Below are positions 43,958 through 54,244 of a stretch of DNA of 64,000 nucleotides, piece by piece (the first letter of the stretch is position 1; the number at the start of each line of letters is the position of its first letter). The DNA is from Halanaerobiaceae bacterium. GTDB lineage: Bacteria; Bacillota; Halanaerobiia; Halanaerobiales; Halarsenatibacteraceae. A program made the position numbers and the translations under genes. A model generated the notes under the pieces. The model searched no databases. It had not been told where the DNA came from and saw only the letters and a program-made list of their open reading frames with translations. Location: positions 1-64,000 of the forward strand of contig PWDW01000059.1 of the NCBI GenBank assembly GCA_003553225.1. The letters run 5' to 3'.

Positions 43958-46525
43958 ATGTCCGCCAATTCTGGTGGTGAGTTTACTGAAAAAAGAAAAA
44001 ATGAAATAATTGGTCTCCTGTTAATAGCCTTTGGCCTGTTTAGTGTAATAGCTTTATTTTCAGACCGGGCGGGGATGGTAGGGGAGAGGCTGTCAGAATT
44101 CTTTTTGCTTTTCTCCGGACTGGGAGCCTATATGATCCCCCTTATAATTATAGCAGCAGGGGTATTTTTTATTCGCTCTCAGAAATTCAACAGCCCTCTG
44201 CGGATCACCGGTTTTCTGCTGGCTTTTGTATCCGTACTGTCCCTTATACATATTTATCTGTATCCGGCCGGTAATGTTATCTCGGCTCTGGATACCACTG
44301 ATCCCGGAGGTGGTATACTGGGCTGGAGTGTGACCTGGGTGCTTTTGACACTATTCGGCCATGTGGGAAGCTACATTGGGCTGATTACTTTTTTTATTAT
44401 CGGGATTCTTCTGGGACTGGATATATTTTTAAACTCTGCCCTGCGTGATTTACATAAAACCGGGAGAAATATGTTTACCAGAAGCTTCAATATGGTCAAA
44501 AACACTTTTAAAAAAGTAATTTTAGGCTTCAAAAAATTTGGAGCATTTCTTTTTCGCAGAAAAGAAAGTGAGTCCGATAATGAAGACAGTGAACAGCAGG
44601 AACCGGAAATAATAGAAAAAGAATTTATTCCCGAACGGGATGCAGAGTATTATTTAAAAAAGATAGAACAAAAAAAAGCACAAAAATCAGGTCAAAAAAA
44701 AGCTTCTGAAATCTCACGGCAGAGAAAAAACAAACAGTCACCGACAGCCGGGAAGTCTTCAGCTGATAAAACAAATAAAGCAGAAAGAACTCATAAAAAA
44801 AGTAAGGATCATAAAACTAAAAGCCAGAATGGCCCGGGAAAAAGGCAGAAAGAACAAAAGGATGATTCAGGTCAACCATCTCAGGCCGGAAACTCTTCGG
44901 CAGCAGAGAAGTCGGCTGCCGAAAATCAGCAGGAGTACCGGCTGCCACCACTGGATCTTTTGCAGGAGTCTTCACCCCGGGAGATTAAAAACAGTGGTAG
45001 TGCCGAGCTGCTGGAAGAAACACTGGCCAGCTTTGGAGTCCAGGCCCGGGTGACCGGGATTTCTCAGGGGCCAACCATTACCCGTTATGAAGTTCAGCCC
45101 GAAAGTGGGGTCAAAGTCAGTAAAATTGTAAATCTGTCCAATGATATAGCTCTGGCCCTGGCGGCACCTGATGTCAGGATTGAAGCCCCTATTCCGGGCA
45201 GAGGGGCGGTGGGTATTGAAGTTCCCCATCAGGAAGATATGCTGGTGGGTTTAAGAGAAATTCTATCATCAGAAGAGTTTAAAGAACAGGAGAGTAGACT
45301 GGGACTGGCTTTAGGTAAAGGGATTGAAGGCAAGTCTATGGTGGCTGATCTGGCCTCTATGCCGCATCTGCTGGTGGCCGGAGCCACGGGCTCAGGTAAA
45401 AGTGTATGTTTAAACAGCTTTATTACCAGTATCCTATATAAGGCTGCTCCTGATGAGGTAAAATTAATTTTAATTGATCCCAAAAAAGTGGAGCTCAGCA
45501 ATTATAAAGGACTGCCCCATCTGTTTACTCCGGTGGTTACCGATCCCCAAAAGGCGGCCAATGTGCTGAAACTGGTGGTTGAGGAAATGGAAGAACGCTA
45601 TGAAAAATTTTCTGATACCAGCACCCGGGGGATTGAAAGCTATAATAGAAAGGTGGATTCAGAGGATAAGCTCCCCTATCTGGTGGTCATCATAGATGAG
45701 TTATCTGATTTAATGATGGTGGCGGCCAGTAAAGTTGAGGACAGTATCTGTCGTCTGGCCCAGATGTCAAGAGCGGCCGGTATTCACCTGGTTATTGCCA
45801 CCCAGCGTCCTTCGGTGGATGTAATAACCGGTCTGATTAAAGCCAATATTCCCAGCCGAATTTCATTTGCCGTCTCCTCACAGACGGATTCCCGCACTAT
45901 ACTGGATATGGGAGGGGCCGAAAAGCTTCTGGGTAATGGTGATATGCTGTATGCTCCGGTGGACAGACAAAAACCACTGCGAATTCAGGGTTCCTATATA
46001 AGAAATGAGGAGATAAACAGGGTGGTGGAGTATGTTAAAAAGCAGACTGATCCCGAATATGAAGTTGAATTAGAGGAGATTAAGGAAATAGAAGTTTCTA
46101 CAGAACATACAAAAGATGAACTTTATGATAAAGCTGTAAAGCTGGTGGTCCAGTATCGGGCTTCGATCTCCATGCTGCAGAGAAAACTACATATAGGTCA
46201 TTCCCGGGCCGCACGTATGATTGATATGATGGAAGAAGAAGGTATTGTAGGCCCTCATGCCGGCAGCAAACCACGGGAGGTGCTGATTTCAGAAGAGGAG
46301 CTTGAGGATTATCTTGATGAATATGAAGCGAAAAGCAGCCCTGAGTCTGAAGACAGTCAGGTTACCGAACAGGAGGATTCCGGGCCCGGGGAAACCCAAA
46401 ATGGATCGGGTCCCAAAACACAGATAGAGGGAAAAAAGAATGATCCGGATTTTGAAAAAGAAGGAGCTGCCGCCGAACAGCACAATGGGGAGATAGGATC
46501 TGAAACATCAGCTGATGATTCTTAA
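43958..46525 (+). CDS. ftsK: FtsK/SpoIIIE-family DNA translocase
   Basis: 855 residues with AGAGGTGA before the ATG. Four N-terminal membrane helices (from [18 protein letters not shown]) are followed by a Lys/Glu/Gln-rich linker, residues about 200-330. The motor has [17 protein letters not shown], Walker A GATGSGKS near residue 476, [25 protein letters not shown] and [22 protein letters not shown]. The C-terminal gamma domain is winged-helix ([31 protein letters not shown]), which reads KOPS/SRS sites. A further acidic tail of about 75 residues is unusual. It moves chromosomes through the division or sporulation septum. Confidence 0.93.
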   Translation: MSANSGGEFTEKRKNEIIGLLLIAFGLFSVIALFSDRAGMVGERLSEFFLLFSGLGAYMIPLIIIAAGVFFIRSQKFNSPLRITGFLLAFVSVLSLIHIYLYPAGNVISALDTTDPGGGILGWSVTWVLLTLFGHVGSYIGLITFFIIGILLGLDIFLNSALRDLHKTGRNMFTRSFNMVKNTFKKVILGFKKFGAFLFRRKESESDNEDSEQQEPEIIEKEFIPERDAEYYLKKIEQKKAQKSGQKKASEISRQRKNKQSPTAGKSSADKTNKAERTHKKSKDHKTKSQNGPGKRQKEQKDDSGQPSQAGNSSAAEKSAAENQQEYRLPPLDLLQESSPREIKNSGSAELLEETLASFGVQARVTGISQGPTITRYEVQPESGVKVSKIVNLSNDIALALAAPDVRIEAPIPGRGAVGIEVPHQEDMLVGLREILSSEEFKEQESRLGLALGKGIEGKSMVADLASMPHLLVAGATGSGKSVCLNSFITSILYKAAPDEVKLILIDPKKVELSNYKGLPHLFTPVVTDPQKAANVLKLVVEEMEERYEKFSDTSTRGIESYNRKVDSEDKLPYLVVIIDELSDLMMVAASKVEDSICRLAQMSRAAGIHLVIATQRPSVDVITGLIKANIPSRISFAVSSQTDSRTILDMGGAEKLLGNGDMLYAPVDRQKPLRIQGSYIRNEEINRVVEYVKKQTDPEYEVELEEIKEIEVSTEHTKDELYDKAVKLVVQYRASISMLQRKLHIGHSRAARMIDMMEEEGIVGPHAGSKPREVLISEEELEDYLDEYEAKSSPESEDSQVTEQEDSGPGETQNGSGPKTQIEGKKNDPDFEKEGAAAEQHNGEIGSETSADDS

Positions 46526-46661
46526 AACAGGTAAAAAAGTCAGGTGCAAGTTATATTTTTTGGATCATCTCCACTTCCGTTGGTGAAAAATATTGATATA
46601 TGTTGCTATTGCTTCATTCACGAAAAGGACTAATTCACATCTACAGCTTAAGCAAAAAAAT

Positions 46662-46685
46662 AAGAACACCGGGTCTGGTGTTCTT
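46662..46685 (-). terminator. Terminator of the tRNA operon, bidirectional
   Basis: AAGAACACC (46662-46670) and GGTGTTCTT (46677-46685) with a 6-base loop. On the minus strand ATTTTTTT follows, ending the tRNA transcript; on the plus strand ATTTTG follows, so it may also end ftsK. Confidence 0.85.
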
Positions 46686-46707
46686 ATTTTGATGGTTATT
46701 TAATTTT

Positions 46708-46794
46708 TGGTGGAGGGGAAAGGATTTGAACCTTTGTAGGCATCGCCGGCAGATTTACAGTCTGCTCCCTTTAACCAGACTCGGGCACCCCTCC
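46708..46794 (-). tRNA. tRNA-Tyr (GTA)
   Basis: 87 bases including an encoded CCA. The acceptor stem GGAGGGG pairs with CCCCTCC, the anticodon loop CTGTAAA gives GTA (plus-strand 46756-46758), and a long class II variable arm and GGTTCAAATCC T-loop are present. Confidence 0.95.
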
Positions 46795-46835
46795 ACATTG
46801 GAGATTGGAGATAGAAAGTTGGATATAAAAAATTG

Positions 46836-46911
46836 TGGCACCCTCAAGGGGATTCGAACCCCTGTCGCCAGGATGAAAACCTGGTATCCTAGACCCCTAG
46901 ACGATGAGGGC
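46836..46911 (-). tRNA. tRNA-Glu (TTC)
   Basis: 76 bases including encoded CCA. The acceptor GCCCTCA pairs with TGAGGGT (first pair G-U). The anticodon arm CCAGG-TTTTCAT-CCTGG gives TTC. The T-arm GGGGTTCGAATCCCC is complete. Confidence 0.95.
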
Positions 46912-46929
46912 ACAGGTGAAATATTACAG

Positions 46930-47006
46930 TGGTCGGGCTGCCCGGATTTGAACCGGGGACCCCCTGCTCCCAAAGCAGGTGCGCTGCCAAACTGCGCCAC
47001 AGCCCG
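46930..47006 (-). tRNA. tRNA-Pro (TGG)
   Basis: 77 bases including encoded CCA. The acceptor CGGGCTG pairs with CAGCCCG, the anticodon arm CCTGC-TTTGGGA-GCAGG gives TGG, and GGTTCAAATCC is the T-loop region. It is the first tRNA of the three-gene unit, 12 bases after the promoter's -10. Confidence 0.95.
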
Positions 47007-47018
47007 CAGCCGAGTTAT

Positions 47019-47047
47019 AGTATATCTTAAAGCCGAGAAGAGGTCAA
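47019..47047 (-). promoter_or_regulatory. Promoter of the tRNA-Pro-Glu-Tyr unit
   Basis: Read on the minus strand: TTGACC (47047-47042), 17-base spacer, TATACT (47024-47019), the best sigma-70-type match in the window, as expected for stable RNA. Confidence 0.85.
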
Positions 47048-47151
47048 TTAACTTATACATCTTAAGCCTTTATTAGAGTTAATTAAATAATGTTTGTTAC
47101 TATATATTGCTTTTTACTCTAAAATACTTATTACTTTACTGAGGTGAGCCT

Positions 47152-47916
47152 ATGAAGATTTTACTGACCAATGATGATGGAATTTATGCTCCCGGAATCA
47201 GATACCTGGCCCGGGCCCTGAAAAATAAGGGCCACCGGCTGGCAGTTGTTTCTCCAGATCGGCAGCGGAGTGCTTCCGCACATTCAATCTCCTTACATCA
47301 ACCTCTTCGGGCCCGAAAAGTTGAGCTTGAAAGCATGCCGGAGATTAATTGCTTCCGGGTTAGTGGAACCCCGGTGGATTGTGTGAAACTGGGTTTGAAT
47401 CAGCTGATTGACTTTACTCCAGATTTAATCATCTCCGGGATTAATGATGTCCCCAACCTGGGTTATGATGTACTTTATTCGGGAACTGTTTCGGCTGCAG
47501 TTGAGGGCTGGCTTCTGGGTTTTGATTCTCTGGCTGTATCTCTGTTTTCAGAAAAAAATCAGGAACCAGATTACAGACCGGCAGCTGAGTATATGGCCCT
47601 TTTTCTGGAAGACGAATTATTTGATCTACAGCGGGGAAAAAGATATTTATTTAATATCAATATACCTCAGAAAAAGAATGCAGATCGGCTTAAAAAGAAA
47701 ATCACCACTCTGAATAAGTGTTTTTATAATGATTACTATGAAACCAGGATCGATCCTCTGGGTGATAAATATTATCTTCTGGGTGGTGAGCTGGAAGGTG
47801 ATTATGAACAGGGCTCTGATCTCTGGGCCTTAAAAAACGGCTATGTGTCCCTTACACCTCTTAGAATAGAGTATACGGATCACGATTTTATCAATAAATT
47901 TAAAAACCGAAAATAA
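47152..47916 (+). CDS. surE: 5'/3'-nucleotidase SurE
   Basis: 254 residues with GAGGTGAG before the ATG. The survival-protein phosphatase acts on nucleoside monophosphates. The metal-binding TNDDGIYAPGI opens the protein, then VVSPDRQRSASAHSI, SGTPVDCVKLGLNQ and SGINDVPNLGYDVLYSGTVSAAVEG, all diagnostic. In the metal-site block the usual SGIN-x-GxN reads SGINDVPNLG, a small variation. Expressed alone between the tRNA unit and the dehydratase-activase gene. Confidence 0.95.
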   Translation: MKILLTNDDGIYAPGIRYLARALKNKGHRLAVVSPDRQRSASAHSISLHQPLRARKVELESMPEINCFRVSGTPVDCVKLGLNQLIDFTPDLIISGINDVPNLGYDVLYSGTVSAAVEGWLLGFDSLAVSLFSEKNQEPDYRPAAEYMALFLEDELFDLQRGKRYLFNINIPQKKNADRLKKKITTLNKCFYNDYYETRIDPLGDKYYLLGGELEGDYEQGSDLWALKNGYVSLTPLRIEYTDHDFINKFKNRK

Positions 47917-47961
47917 CCAGCAGCTTCAGCAAGGGATAAAATTACTATCAGTAAATTTGTC

Positions 47962-48044
47962 CTCCCCTGTTCAATTCTATACTCTTTGTATTTAATATAA
48001 GGGGAGTACAAATGTAATGATTGCAAATGTGGACTATTTGTACT
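47962..48044 (+). other. Two adjoining inverted repeats in the surE downstream gap
   Basis: CTCCCCT (47962-47968) pairs with AGGGGAG (48000-48006). AGTACAAAT (48005-48013) pairs with ATTTGTACT (48036-48044). The arms overlap by two bases, so the two stems compete or stack. The rest of the 409-base gap (47917-48325) is AT-rich and holds no gene. Confidence 0.55.
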
Positions 48045-48210
48045 GTTAAATAACGGATAAATGTTCTATTTAATTTTATGTATTATATAAATATCTTGTA
48101 ATTAAAGCTGTTGCAGGTGGTTATATTAAGGACAGCTGTATACAGGCCTATTCTTAAATGAACAAACTTTAGCTAATATATCAAAAAAATAGGTTTTTTT
48201 GATAAAAGAT

Positions 48211-48240
48211 TTTACAAACAGGTATTTAATATATTATAAT
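48211..48240 (+). promoter_or_regulatory. Promoter of the activase/dehydratase gene
   Basis: TTTACA (48211-48216), 18-base spacer, TATAAT (48235-48240), about 85 bases before the start. AATAGGAGG precedes the ATG. Confidence 0.65.
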
Positions 48241-48325
48241 AGTTTAAGATTATCCTTTAAATTTAAAATAATGCCGTAATAAAATAGACTTATGAATTTG
48301 TTTCTAAATAGGAGGTCAAAAACAT

Positions 48326-51300
48326 ATGAGTTCAATTGGTATTTGTATGGGAGCGGCAAGTATTACAGCTGTCGAAATTTCGAAGGGCAGAATAAATGAT
48401 TTTTATCGGATCACCCATGAGGGTGATGTCCGCAGATCACTTCAGAAGTTAATGCAGGATAATGGACTGCTTAATGAAGATTACTATGCGGTGACCGGCC
48501 GCAAATTTAAGTCTATGGTTGATCTGCCCTCTATTGCCGAGGCAGAAGCTGTTGAACTGGCTTATGGACATGTTGCCGAAAAAAATGGAGCTGTTGATGC
48601 AGTGGTTAGTGCCGGGGCCGAGACTTTCCTGGCCTATGAGTTAAATGAGAGAGGTAAAATAAAGAATGTTTATACCGGTAATAAATGTGCTTCCGGGACC
48701 GGTGAATTTTTCCTGCAGCAGATTAAGAGAATGAATCTGGACCTTGAGGAAGCGATGGATCTGGCCCGGACCGATGATCCTTATCTTGTTTCCGGCCGCT
48801 GTTCTGTGTTCTGCAAAAGTGACTGCACTCATGCCCTTAATAAGGGAGAAGACAAGGGCAGAATAACGGGTGGTCTGTGCCGGATGATGGCCGAAAAAAT
48901 TCTTGAACTTTTGAATAACTGTCAGGCACGCAAAATAATGCTGGTCGGAGGGACCAGCCAGAACAATATCATGGTTGAATATTTACAAAAACAGCTTGAT
49001 GAAGTTATTATTCCCGATGAAGCCTGTTATTTTGAGTCTCTGGGTACAGCCCTGTGGGCATCTGAAAATGGGGCCCCGGCCCAAAAGGATCAGCTGCTGG
49101 TTAAAGAACAGGATTCATTTGATTCTCTACCTCAGCTGTCTGATTATCGGGATCAGGTTAAATTTTATGATATGGAAAAAGGGGAGATAACTCAGGAGGG
49201 GGAAAGATGTATCCTGGGCCTGGATGTCGGTTCAACTACCACCAAAGCAGTGCTGATCAAAGAAGAGGATAACAGCCTTATCGATTCTGTTTATCTGCGG
49301 ACCAGTGGGGATCCGGTAGATGCCTCCCGCCGCTGTTACCGGGAGCTGCACAGCAGGCTCAAAGACAAAAATTTTCATATTGTGGGTCTGGGAGTGACCG
49401 GCTCCGGAAGAAAGATTGCCGGGCTGCATGCCCTCACAGATTCCGTGATAAATGAAATAATTGCCCATGCTGAGGGTGCTGTATATTTTGATGAAGACGT
49501 GGATACCATATTTGAGATCGGAGGCCAGGATGCCAAATACACTTATCTGGTGAACAAGGTGCCCACAGATTATGCCATGAATGAAGCCTGTTCGGCCGGA
49601 ACAGGCTCTTTTCTGGAGGAATCGGCTGAAGAATCACTCAATATTGCGATGGAGGATATTGCCGATATTGCCCTCCAGGGTGGTAATCCTCCCAACTTCA
49701 GTGACCAGTGTGCAGCCTTTATCAGCAGTGACATTAAAAATGCAATTCAGGAAGGATATGAAATAGAGGATATCTGTGCCGGACTGGTTTATTCTATCTG
49801 TATGAACTATAAAAATCGGGTTAAAGGAAGCCGGCCGATAGGTGAAAAAGTTTTTATGCAGGGTGGGGTCTGTTATAACCGGGCGGTCCCCATGGCCATG
49901 GCCGCTCTGACCGGAAAAGAAATAATAGTGCCCCCGGAACCGGGTCTGATGGGTGCTTTTGGTGTGGCCCTGGTGGTCAAAGAGCACCTGAAACTGGGAT
50001 TAGTTGATGAGGCTGAGTTTGACCTAAAGGAACTGGCCGACCGTGAGGTGAAAAGAGAAAATTCGTTTGTATGTGCTGGTGGAGATGAAGGCTGTGACCG
50101 GAAGTGTAAAATAAATGTACTGAATATTGAAGGAGAGAAATATCCTTTTGGTGGAATCTGTAATAAATATGCCAATATAAATCGCGATGTTGAGTATGAT
50201 ATTCAAAAACTGGATCTGGTGCGCAGAAGACAGAAAATGCTGTATGAAGATTATTTTTACCATCCTGAGAGCCATGAACAAATAAAAGGACAGGTGGGAA
50301 TCAACCGGTCTTTGATGACCAACCAGCTTTTACCCCTGTATTCCAGATTTTTTGCGGAGCTGGGCTATGAAGTTGTTCTACCGGAAGAAATTAGTGAAAA
50401 GGGAGTCCAGAAACTTTCTTCTGCTTTCTGTTATCCCGTAGAAATAAGTCATGGTTATATGGATAATTTAATCAAAGAGGATCCTGATTATATATTTTTA
50501 CCCCATATTAAAGGGCTGTATGTTGAGAACAGTCCGGATACCAGTATTTTGTGCCCCATGGCCCAGAGTGAACCCTATTATCTGCAGGCCACCTGGGATG
50601 AGCTGCAAAAGGATCATGTCTTTACACCTGTGCTTGATTTTCAGAAGGGGTATTCAGAGGTAAAGGAGGATTTTATAAAAACCGCGGTTCAGATGGGCAG
50701 CAGTCGGAATGCTGCTGAAGCTGCGTTTCAGAAAGCCCTTAAGGCACAAAAAGAATTCAAAAAAGCCCTTGAGAACAAGGGACAGGAGGTCCTGGCCGAA
50801 CTGGAAAAAGATCCCGAAAGCAAAGCAGTAGTTGCCTTTGGTCGCCCCTATAATGCTTTTGCCGATGAGGCCAATATGGGTATCCCCCATAAATTTTCTT
50901 CTCAGGGAGAAATGATTATTCCCTTTGATATGCTGCCTCTGGATGATAAGAAAAAATATAATAAAATGTACTGGTCTATGGGTCAGATCCTGCTGCGGGC
51001 GGCAGATTTTGTCAGTGAACATCCTCAGCTTTTTGGGCTGTTCATAACCAATTTCAGCTGTGGACCGGATTCTTTTCTGGTCAGTTATTTCCGCCGCAAA
51101 AACGGACGCAAACCAACCCTGACTTTGCAGCTGGACAGTCATACCGCCGATGCAGGACTTAATACCCGCATTGAAGCTTTTCTGGATGTGGTAGACAGCT
51201 ACCGGGAATTGATCCGGGAGGGTTATGACATAGAACCAGATTCAGAGTTTCAGCCCCTGCGAGTAGAAGATGAAGAGGCTCCTCTAAAAATTATTGATGA

Positions 51301-52618
51301 GAATAACCGTGAATATGATCTGACAGATGATCGGGTGCAGATTTTAATTCCGTCGATGGGCAGCAGTCTAACTTCAGCCCTGCAGGCTGCACTTGAATAT
51401 GAGGGGATCAATGTTAAAACCTGTCCCCGACCCGGTGAAAAAGAACTAAATCTGGGCCGCTCCAATGCAACCGGAAAAGAATGTCTGCCTCTGCTGTTAA
51501 CTCTGGGCAGCCTGCTGAGATATATTGAAGAAGAAAAAGAGGATGACAGTCTGCTGGTTTATTTTATGCCGGAAGCATCCGGTCCCTGCCGTTTTGGTCA
51601 GTATAATGTACTAATGAAAAATTTGATCGAGGATAAAGAAATTAAAAATGTGGGTATAATGAGTTTAACCTCAACCAATGGCTATGCAGGACTGAGCATG
51701 AGCTGCCGGCGGCGGGCCTGGCGGTCGCTGATAATGGCCGATATATTTAATGAAATTCACAGTTCTGTTCTTGCCCTCAGTAAAAACCCCCGGCAGGCAG
51801 AAGAAATTTATGATGATGTTCGGGCCGAAGTGTTTAACTCCTTAAAACAGGATTCACCGCGCCGGGTCCAGGAGGTTATGAAACAGCAGGCAGCCCGGTT
51901 AACCGACATTGAAGTTGAGACCCCATTAGAGAAGGCTCCCAAAGTTGGCCTCACCGGTGAGGTTTATGTCAGAAATGATGAATTTTCCCGCCAGTTTTTG
52001 GTTGAAAAACTGGCTGAAAAAGGAATTATAACCAGGGTATCACCCTTTAATGAGTGGCTGCATTATATTGATTATCTGCTGAAAAGTAAAATGCTGGACC
52101 CCCAGCCTTCTTTTATGCAGCGGATAAAGGTTCAGCTGGAAAGCACCTACAAGAAAAAAGTGGAGCGTGATGTGAAAAAGATCTGGGCTGAAACCGATCT
52201 TTATGAATACCGGGTAACAGATGTAGAAGAGATCATTGCTGCCGCCGATGATTTAATGTCAGAAGAGCTAACAGGAGAGACTGTGCTGACGATTGGAGCT
52301 TCTGTGGAGGAGATAATTGAAGAAGTTCACGGCATGATTGCCATCGGCCCCTTTGGCTGTATGCCCAATCGGGTTTCGGAATCAATTATAACTGATACTC
52401 TGGAAGAACAGAAAAGAAAAATTTCTGATGATGAGCTCACCAGCCAGGTGCTGGATGAATTTTCTTCTCTTCCGTTTCTGGCCATCGAAACAGACGGTAA
52501 TCCCTTCCCTCAGGTTATTGAAGCCCGGCTGGAGGCCTTCTGTCTGCAGGTCCAGCGAATCAGTGATTATATAAACTCTCTGGAGGAAGAAAAACAGACT
52601 GCCGGTGACAGGATATGA
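48326..52618 (+). CDS. Giant acyl-CoA dehydratase activase/dehydratase-type Fe-S protein
   Basis: 1430 residues with GGAGG before the ATG. Two actin-like ATPase (BcrA/BadF/HgdC) domains are in tandem. The first (residues 1-250) has GNKCASGTGEFF and SGRCSVFCKSDC. The second begins near 294 with LGLDVGSTTTKAVL and has NEACSAGTGSFLE and DQCAAFISSD; the Cys in each would hold the activator [4Fe-4S] cluster. A DUF2229-type region starts near 655 (GINRSLMTNQLLPL), with RPYNAFADEANMGIP near 841. A HgdB-like dehydratase part runs to the end (ILIPSMGSS near 1003). Such proteins are widespread in anaerobes, but substrates are unknown. The stop overlaps mnmM. Confidence 0.85.
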   Translation: MSSIGICMGAASITAVEISKGRINDFYRITHEGDVRRSLQKLMQDNGLLNEDYYAVTGRKFKSMVDLPSIAEAEAVELAYGHVAEKNGAVDAVVSAGAETFLAYELNERGKIKNVYTGNKCASGTGEFFLQQIKRMNLDLEEAMDLARTDDPYLVSGRCSVFCKSDCTHALNKGEDKGRITGGLCRMMAEKILELLNNCQARKIMLVGGTSQNNIMVEYLQKQLDEVIIPDEACYFESLGTALWASENGAPAQKDQLLVKEQDSFDSLPQLSDYRDQVKFYDMEKGEITQEGERCILGLDVGSTTTKAVLIKEEDNSLIDSVYLRTSGDPVDASRRCYRELHSRLKDKNFHIVGLGVTGSGRKIAGLHALTDSVINEIIAHAEGAVYFDEDVDTIFEIGGQDAKYTYLVNKVPTDYAMNEACSAGTGSFLEESAEESLNIAMEDIADIALQGGNPPNFSDQCAAFISSDIKNAIQEGYEIEDICAGLVYSICMNYKNRVKGSRPIGEKVFMQGGVCYNRAVPMAMAALTGKEIIVPPEPGLMGAFGVALVVKEHLKLGLVDEAEFDLKELADREVKRENSFVCAGGDEGCDRKCKINVLNIEGEKYPFGGICNKYANINRDVEYDIQKLDLVRRRQKMLYEDYFYHPESHEQIKGQVGINRSLMTNQLLPLYSRFFAELGYEVVLPEEISEKGVQKLSSAFCYPVEISHGYMDNLIKEDPDYIFLPHIKGLYVENSPDTSILCPMAQSEPYYLQATWDELQKDHVFTPVLDFQKGYSEVKEDFIKTAVQMGSSRNAAEAAFQKALKAQKEFKKALENKGQEVLAELEKDPESKAVVAFGRPYNAFADEANMGIPHKFSSQGEMIIPFDMLPLDDKKKYNKMYWSMGQILLRAADFVSEHPQLFGLFITNFSCGPDSFLVSYFRRKNGRKPTLTLQLDSHTADAGLNTRIEAFLDVVDSYRELIREGYDIEPDSEFQPLRVEDEEAPLKIIDENNREYDLTDDRVQILIPSMGSSLTSALQAALEYEGINVKTCPRPGEKELNLGRSNATGKECLPLLLTLGSLLRYIEEEKEDDSLLVYFMPEASGPCRFGQYNVLMKNLIEDKEIKNVGIMSLTSTNGYAGLSMSCRRRAWRSLIMADIFNEIHSSVLALSKNPRQAEEIYDDVRAEVFNSLKQDSPRRVQEVMKQQAARLTDIEVETPLEKAPKVGLTGEVYVRNDEFSRQFLVEKLAEKGIITRVSPFNEWLHYIDYLLKSKMLDPQPSFMQRIKVQLESTYKKKVERDVKKIWAETDLYEYRVTDVEEIIAAADDLMSEELTGETVLTIGASVEEIIEEVHGMIAIGPFGCMPNRVSESIITDTLEEQKRKISDDELTSQVLDEFSSLPFLAIETDGNPFPQVIEARLEAFCLQVQRISDYINSLEEEKQTAGDRI

Positions 52619-53187
52619 GCTCCGGATTTCAGCAGGGAGTAGAGTTTTCTCATTTTCTCTTCAGCAGACATCTGGATCAGGGAGACCGGGTCGTGGACGC
52701 CACGGTTGGTAATGGCCATGATACGGTTTTTCTGGCCCGGCTGGTGGGTGAGAGTGGTCTGGTGTGGGGTTTTGATGTTCAGAAAACTGCCCTAAAGAAA
52801 ACCCGCCATAAGCTGCAGCAGAAAAATCTTACCGAACGGGTAAAGCTAATTCATGATGGGCATGAAGAGATGGGCTCCTATATTGAGAATGAGGTGGGGG
52901 GTGTGCTTTTTAATCTGGGTTATCTGCCCGGCTCAAACAAAGAAGTGATTACCACACCCCAAACCACAATTGCCGCCCTGAAAGCAGGGTTGAGACTTCT
53001 GAAAAACGGGGGGCTTATTGTACTGGTTGTATATACCGCTCACCAGGGAGGTGCCAAAGAGAAAAACCGGCTTTATGATTTCTGTTCTCAGCTGGATGAC
53101 AGTGCCTACAATGTTCTGCACTATCACTTTATAAATCAGAAATCGGAACCTCCTCAGGTGCTGGGGATACAGAAAAGACCGCTCTAA
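52615..53187 (+). CDS. mnmM: tRNA mnm5s2U34 methyltransferase (YtqB/MnmM)
   Basis: 190 residues; its ATG overlaps the preceding stop (ATGA). A small class I SAM methyltransferase with DATVGNGHDTVFLA for SAM binding, GFDVQ, FNLGYLPGSNKEVITTP and LIVLVVYTAHQGG, all matching YtqB. In Bacillus the enzyme adds the last methyl in 5-methylaminomethyl-2-thiouridine at the tRNA wobble position. The next gene is the YtqA-type radical SAM gene that partners it there, which supports the call. Three of the tRNAs in this window include tRNA-Glu (UUC), a substrate type for this modification. Confidence 0.88.
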   Translation: MSSGFQQGVEFSHFLFSRHLDQGDRVVDATVGNGHDTVFLARLVGESGLVWGFDVQKTALKKTRHKLQQKNLTERVKLIHDGHEEMGSYIENEVGGVLFNLGYLPGSNKEVITTPQTTIAALKAGLRLLKNGGLIVLVVYTAHQGGAKEKNRLYDFCSQLDDSAYNVLHYHFINQKSEPPQVLGIQKRPL

Positions 53188-53212
53188 ATTTTATCAGGAG
53201 AGGGAGGCCTAA

Positions 53213-54157
53213 ATGAGCCGCTATTACCGTTATTCAGATTTTTTAAAAGACAAATATGGTGCAAAAACCTATAAGCTTCCGGTAAATCTGGATTACACCT
53301 GTCCCAACCGGGATGGTAATCTGGGCACCGGGGGCTGTCATTTTTGTGGTGCCGATGGAGCCGCCTTTGAAGATAGTGGTTCAAAATCTGTACGAGAACA
53401 GCTTCTGGGATTGAAGGATTTTATTGGGCAAAAATATGGGGCCCACAGGTTTATAGCATATTATCAAAATTTTACAAATACCTATCTGCCTTTAGAGGAG
53501 CTAAAAGAAAATATTGCCCCGGCTCTGGAAATTGAAGATATAGTGGAGGTCGCCCTCTCCACCCGGCCGGACTGTGTAAGTGACAGATATCTGGGTGAGA
53601 TAAAAGAAATGGTTGAGCGAAAGGATTGTGAACTGACCGTTGAACTGGGCTTACAGACTGCAAACTATCATACACTGCTGTCCTGTAATCGGGGTCATAC
53701 CCTGGCCGAATTTATTGATGCCGTGCTAACAGCCCGCAAATATGATATAGAGGTGGGAGTCCACCTGATTTTGAATTTGCCCGGTGAAACCCTGAATGAT
53801 GTAATTGAAAATGCTAAAATCATGTCGGCTCTGAACGTCAATACGGTAAAACTGCACAATCTTTATATTGAAAAAAACACCACCTATGCCCGGCTGTATA
53901 AAAAGGGAGAAATAGAAATTACTGCTGCAGATGAATATGTGAACCGGGTGGTTACTTTTCTTGCTTATCTGGCCCCCGATATTGCCATCCAGAGGCTTGT
54001 AGGCCGGGCTCCCCGGGAGAAAACACTTTTTATGAACTGGGATTATAATAAACAGGAGATTGAGAATATGATTAAGGAACACCTGACCCAGGAGGATATA
54101 AATCAGGGTGACCGGTGTGATTATCTGGGCGGAAAAGCTTTACACAAATTTTATTAG
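53213..54157 (+). CDS. TIGR01212-type radical SAM protein (YtqA/MnmL-like)
   Basis: 314 residues with GGGAGG before the ATG. The N-terminal Fe-S motif is spread out, as usual in this family: YTCPNRDGNLG then GGCHFCGADG, with three Cys. Later blocks are FIAYYQNFTNTYLPLEEL, STRPDCVSD, VELGLQTANYHTL, NRGHTLAEF and LPGETLNDVIENAK, all family markers. It is 25 bases after mnmM and recent Bacillus work links ytqA with ytqB in mnm5s2U synthesis, in which this enzyme would convert an earlier intermediate. The family elsewhere includes YhcC of E. coli. Confidence 0.87.
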   Translation: MSRYYRYSDFLKDKYGAKTYKLPVNLDYTCPNRDGNLGTGGCHFCGADGAAFEDSGSKSVREQLLGLKDFIGQKYGAHRFIAYYQNFTNTYLPLEELKENIAPALEIEDIVEVALSTRPDCVSDRYLGEIKEMVERKDCELTVELGLQTANYHTLLSCNRGHTLAEFIDAVLTARKYDIEVGVHLILNLPGETLNDVIENAKIMSALNVNTVKLHNLYIEKNTTYARLYKKGEIEITAADEYVNRVVTFLAYLAPDIAIQRLVGRAPREKTLFMNWDYNKQEIENMIKEHLTQEDINQGDRCDYLGGKALHKFY

Positions 54158-54244
54158 TTTTTTAAAATAGCAGCTCCAAAATGATTATCAGAGCAGTAAC
54201 AGCACTCTAATCCAATATGATATTCAACGAATGGAGGTTATCAA

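Noticed and set aside
46708-47006. tRNA cluster as an integration site for a mobile element
   Set aside because: No integrase, no direct repeat of a tRNA 3' end and ordinary housekeeping genes on both sides.
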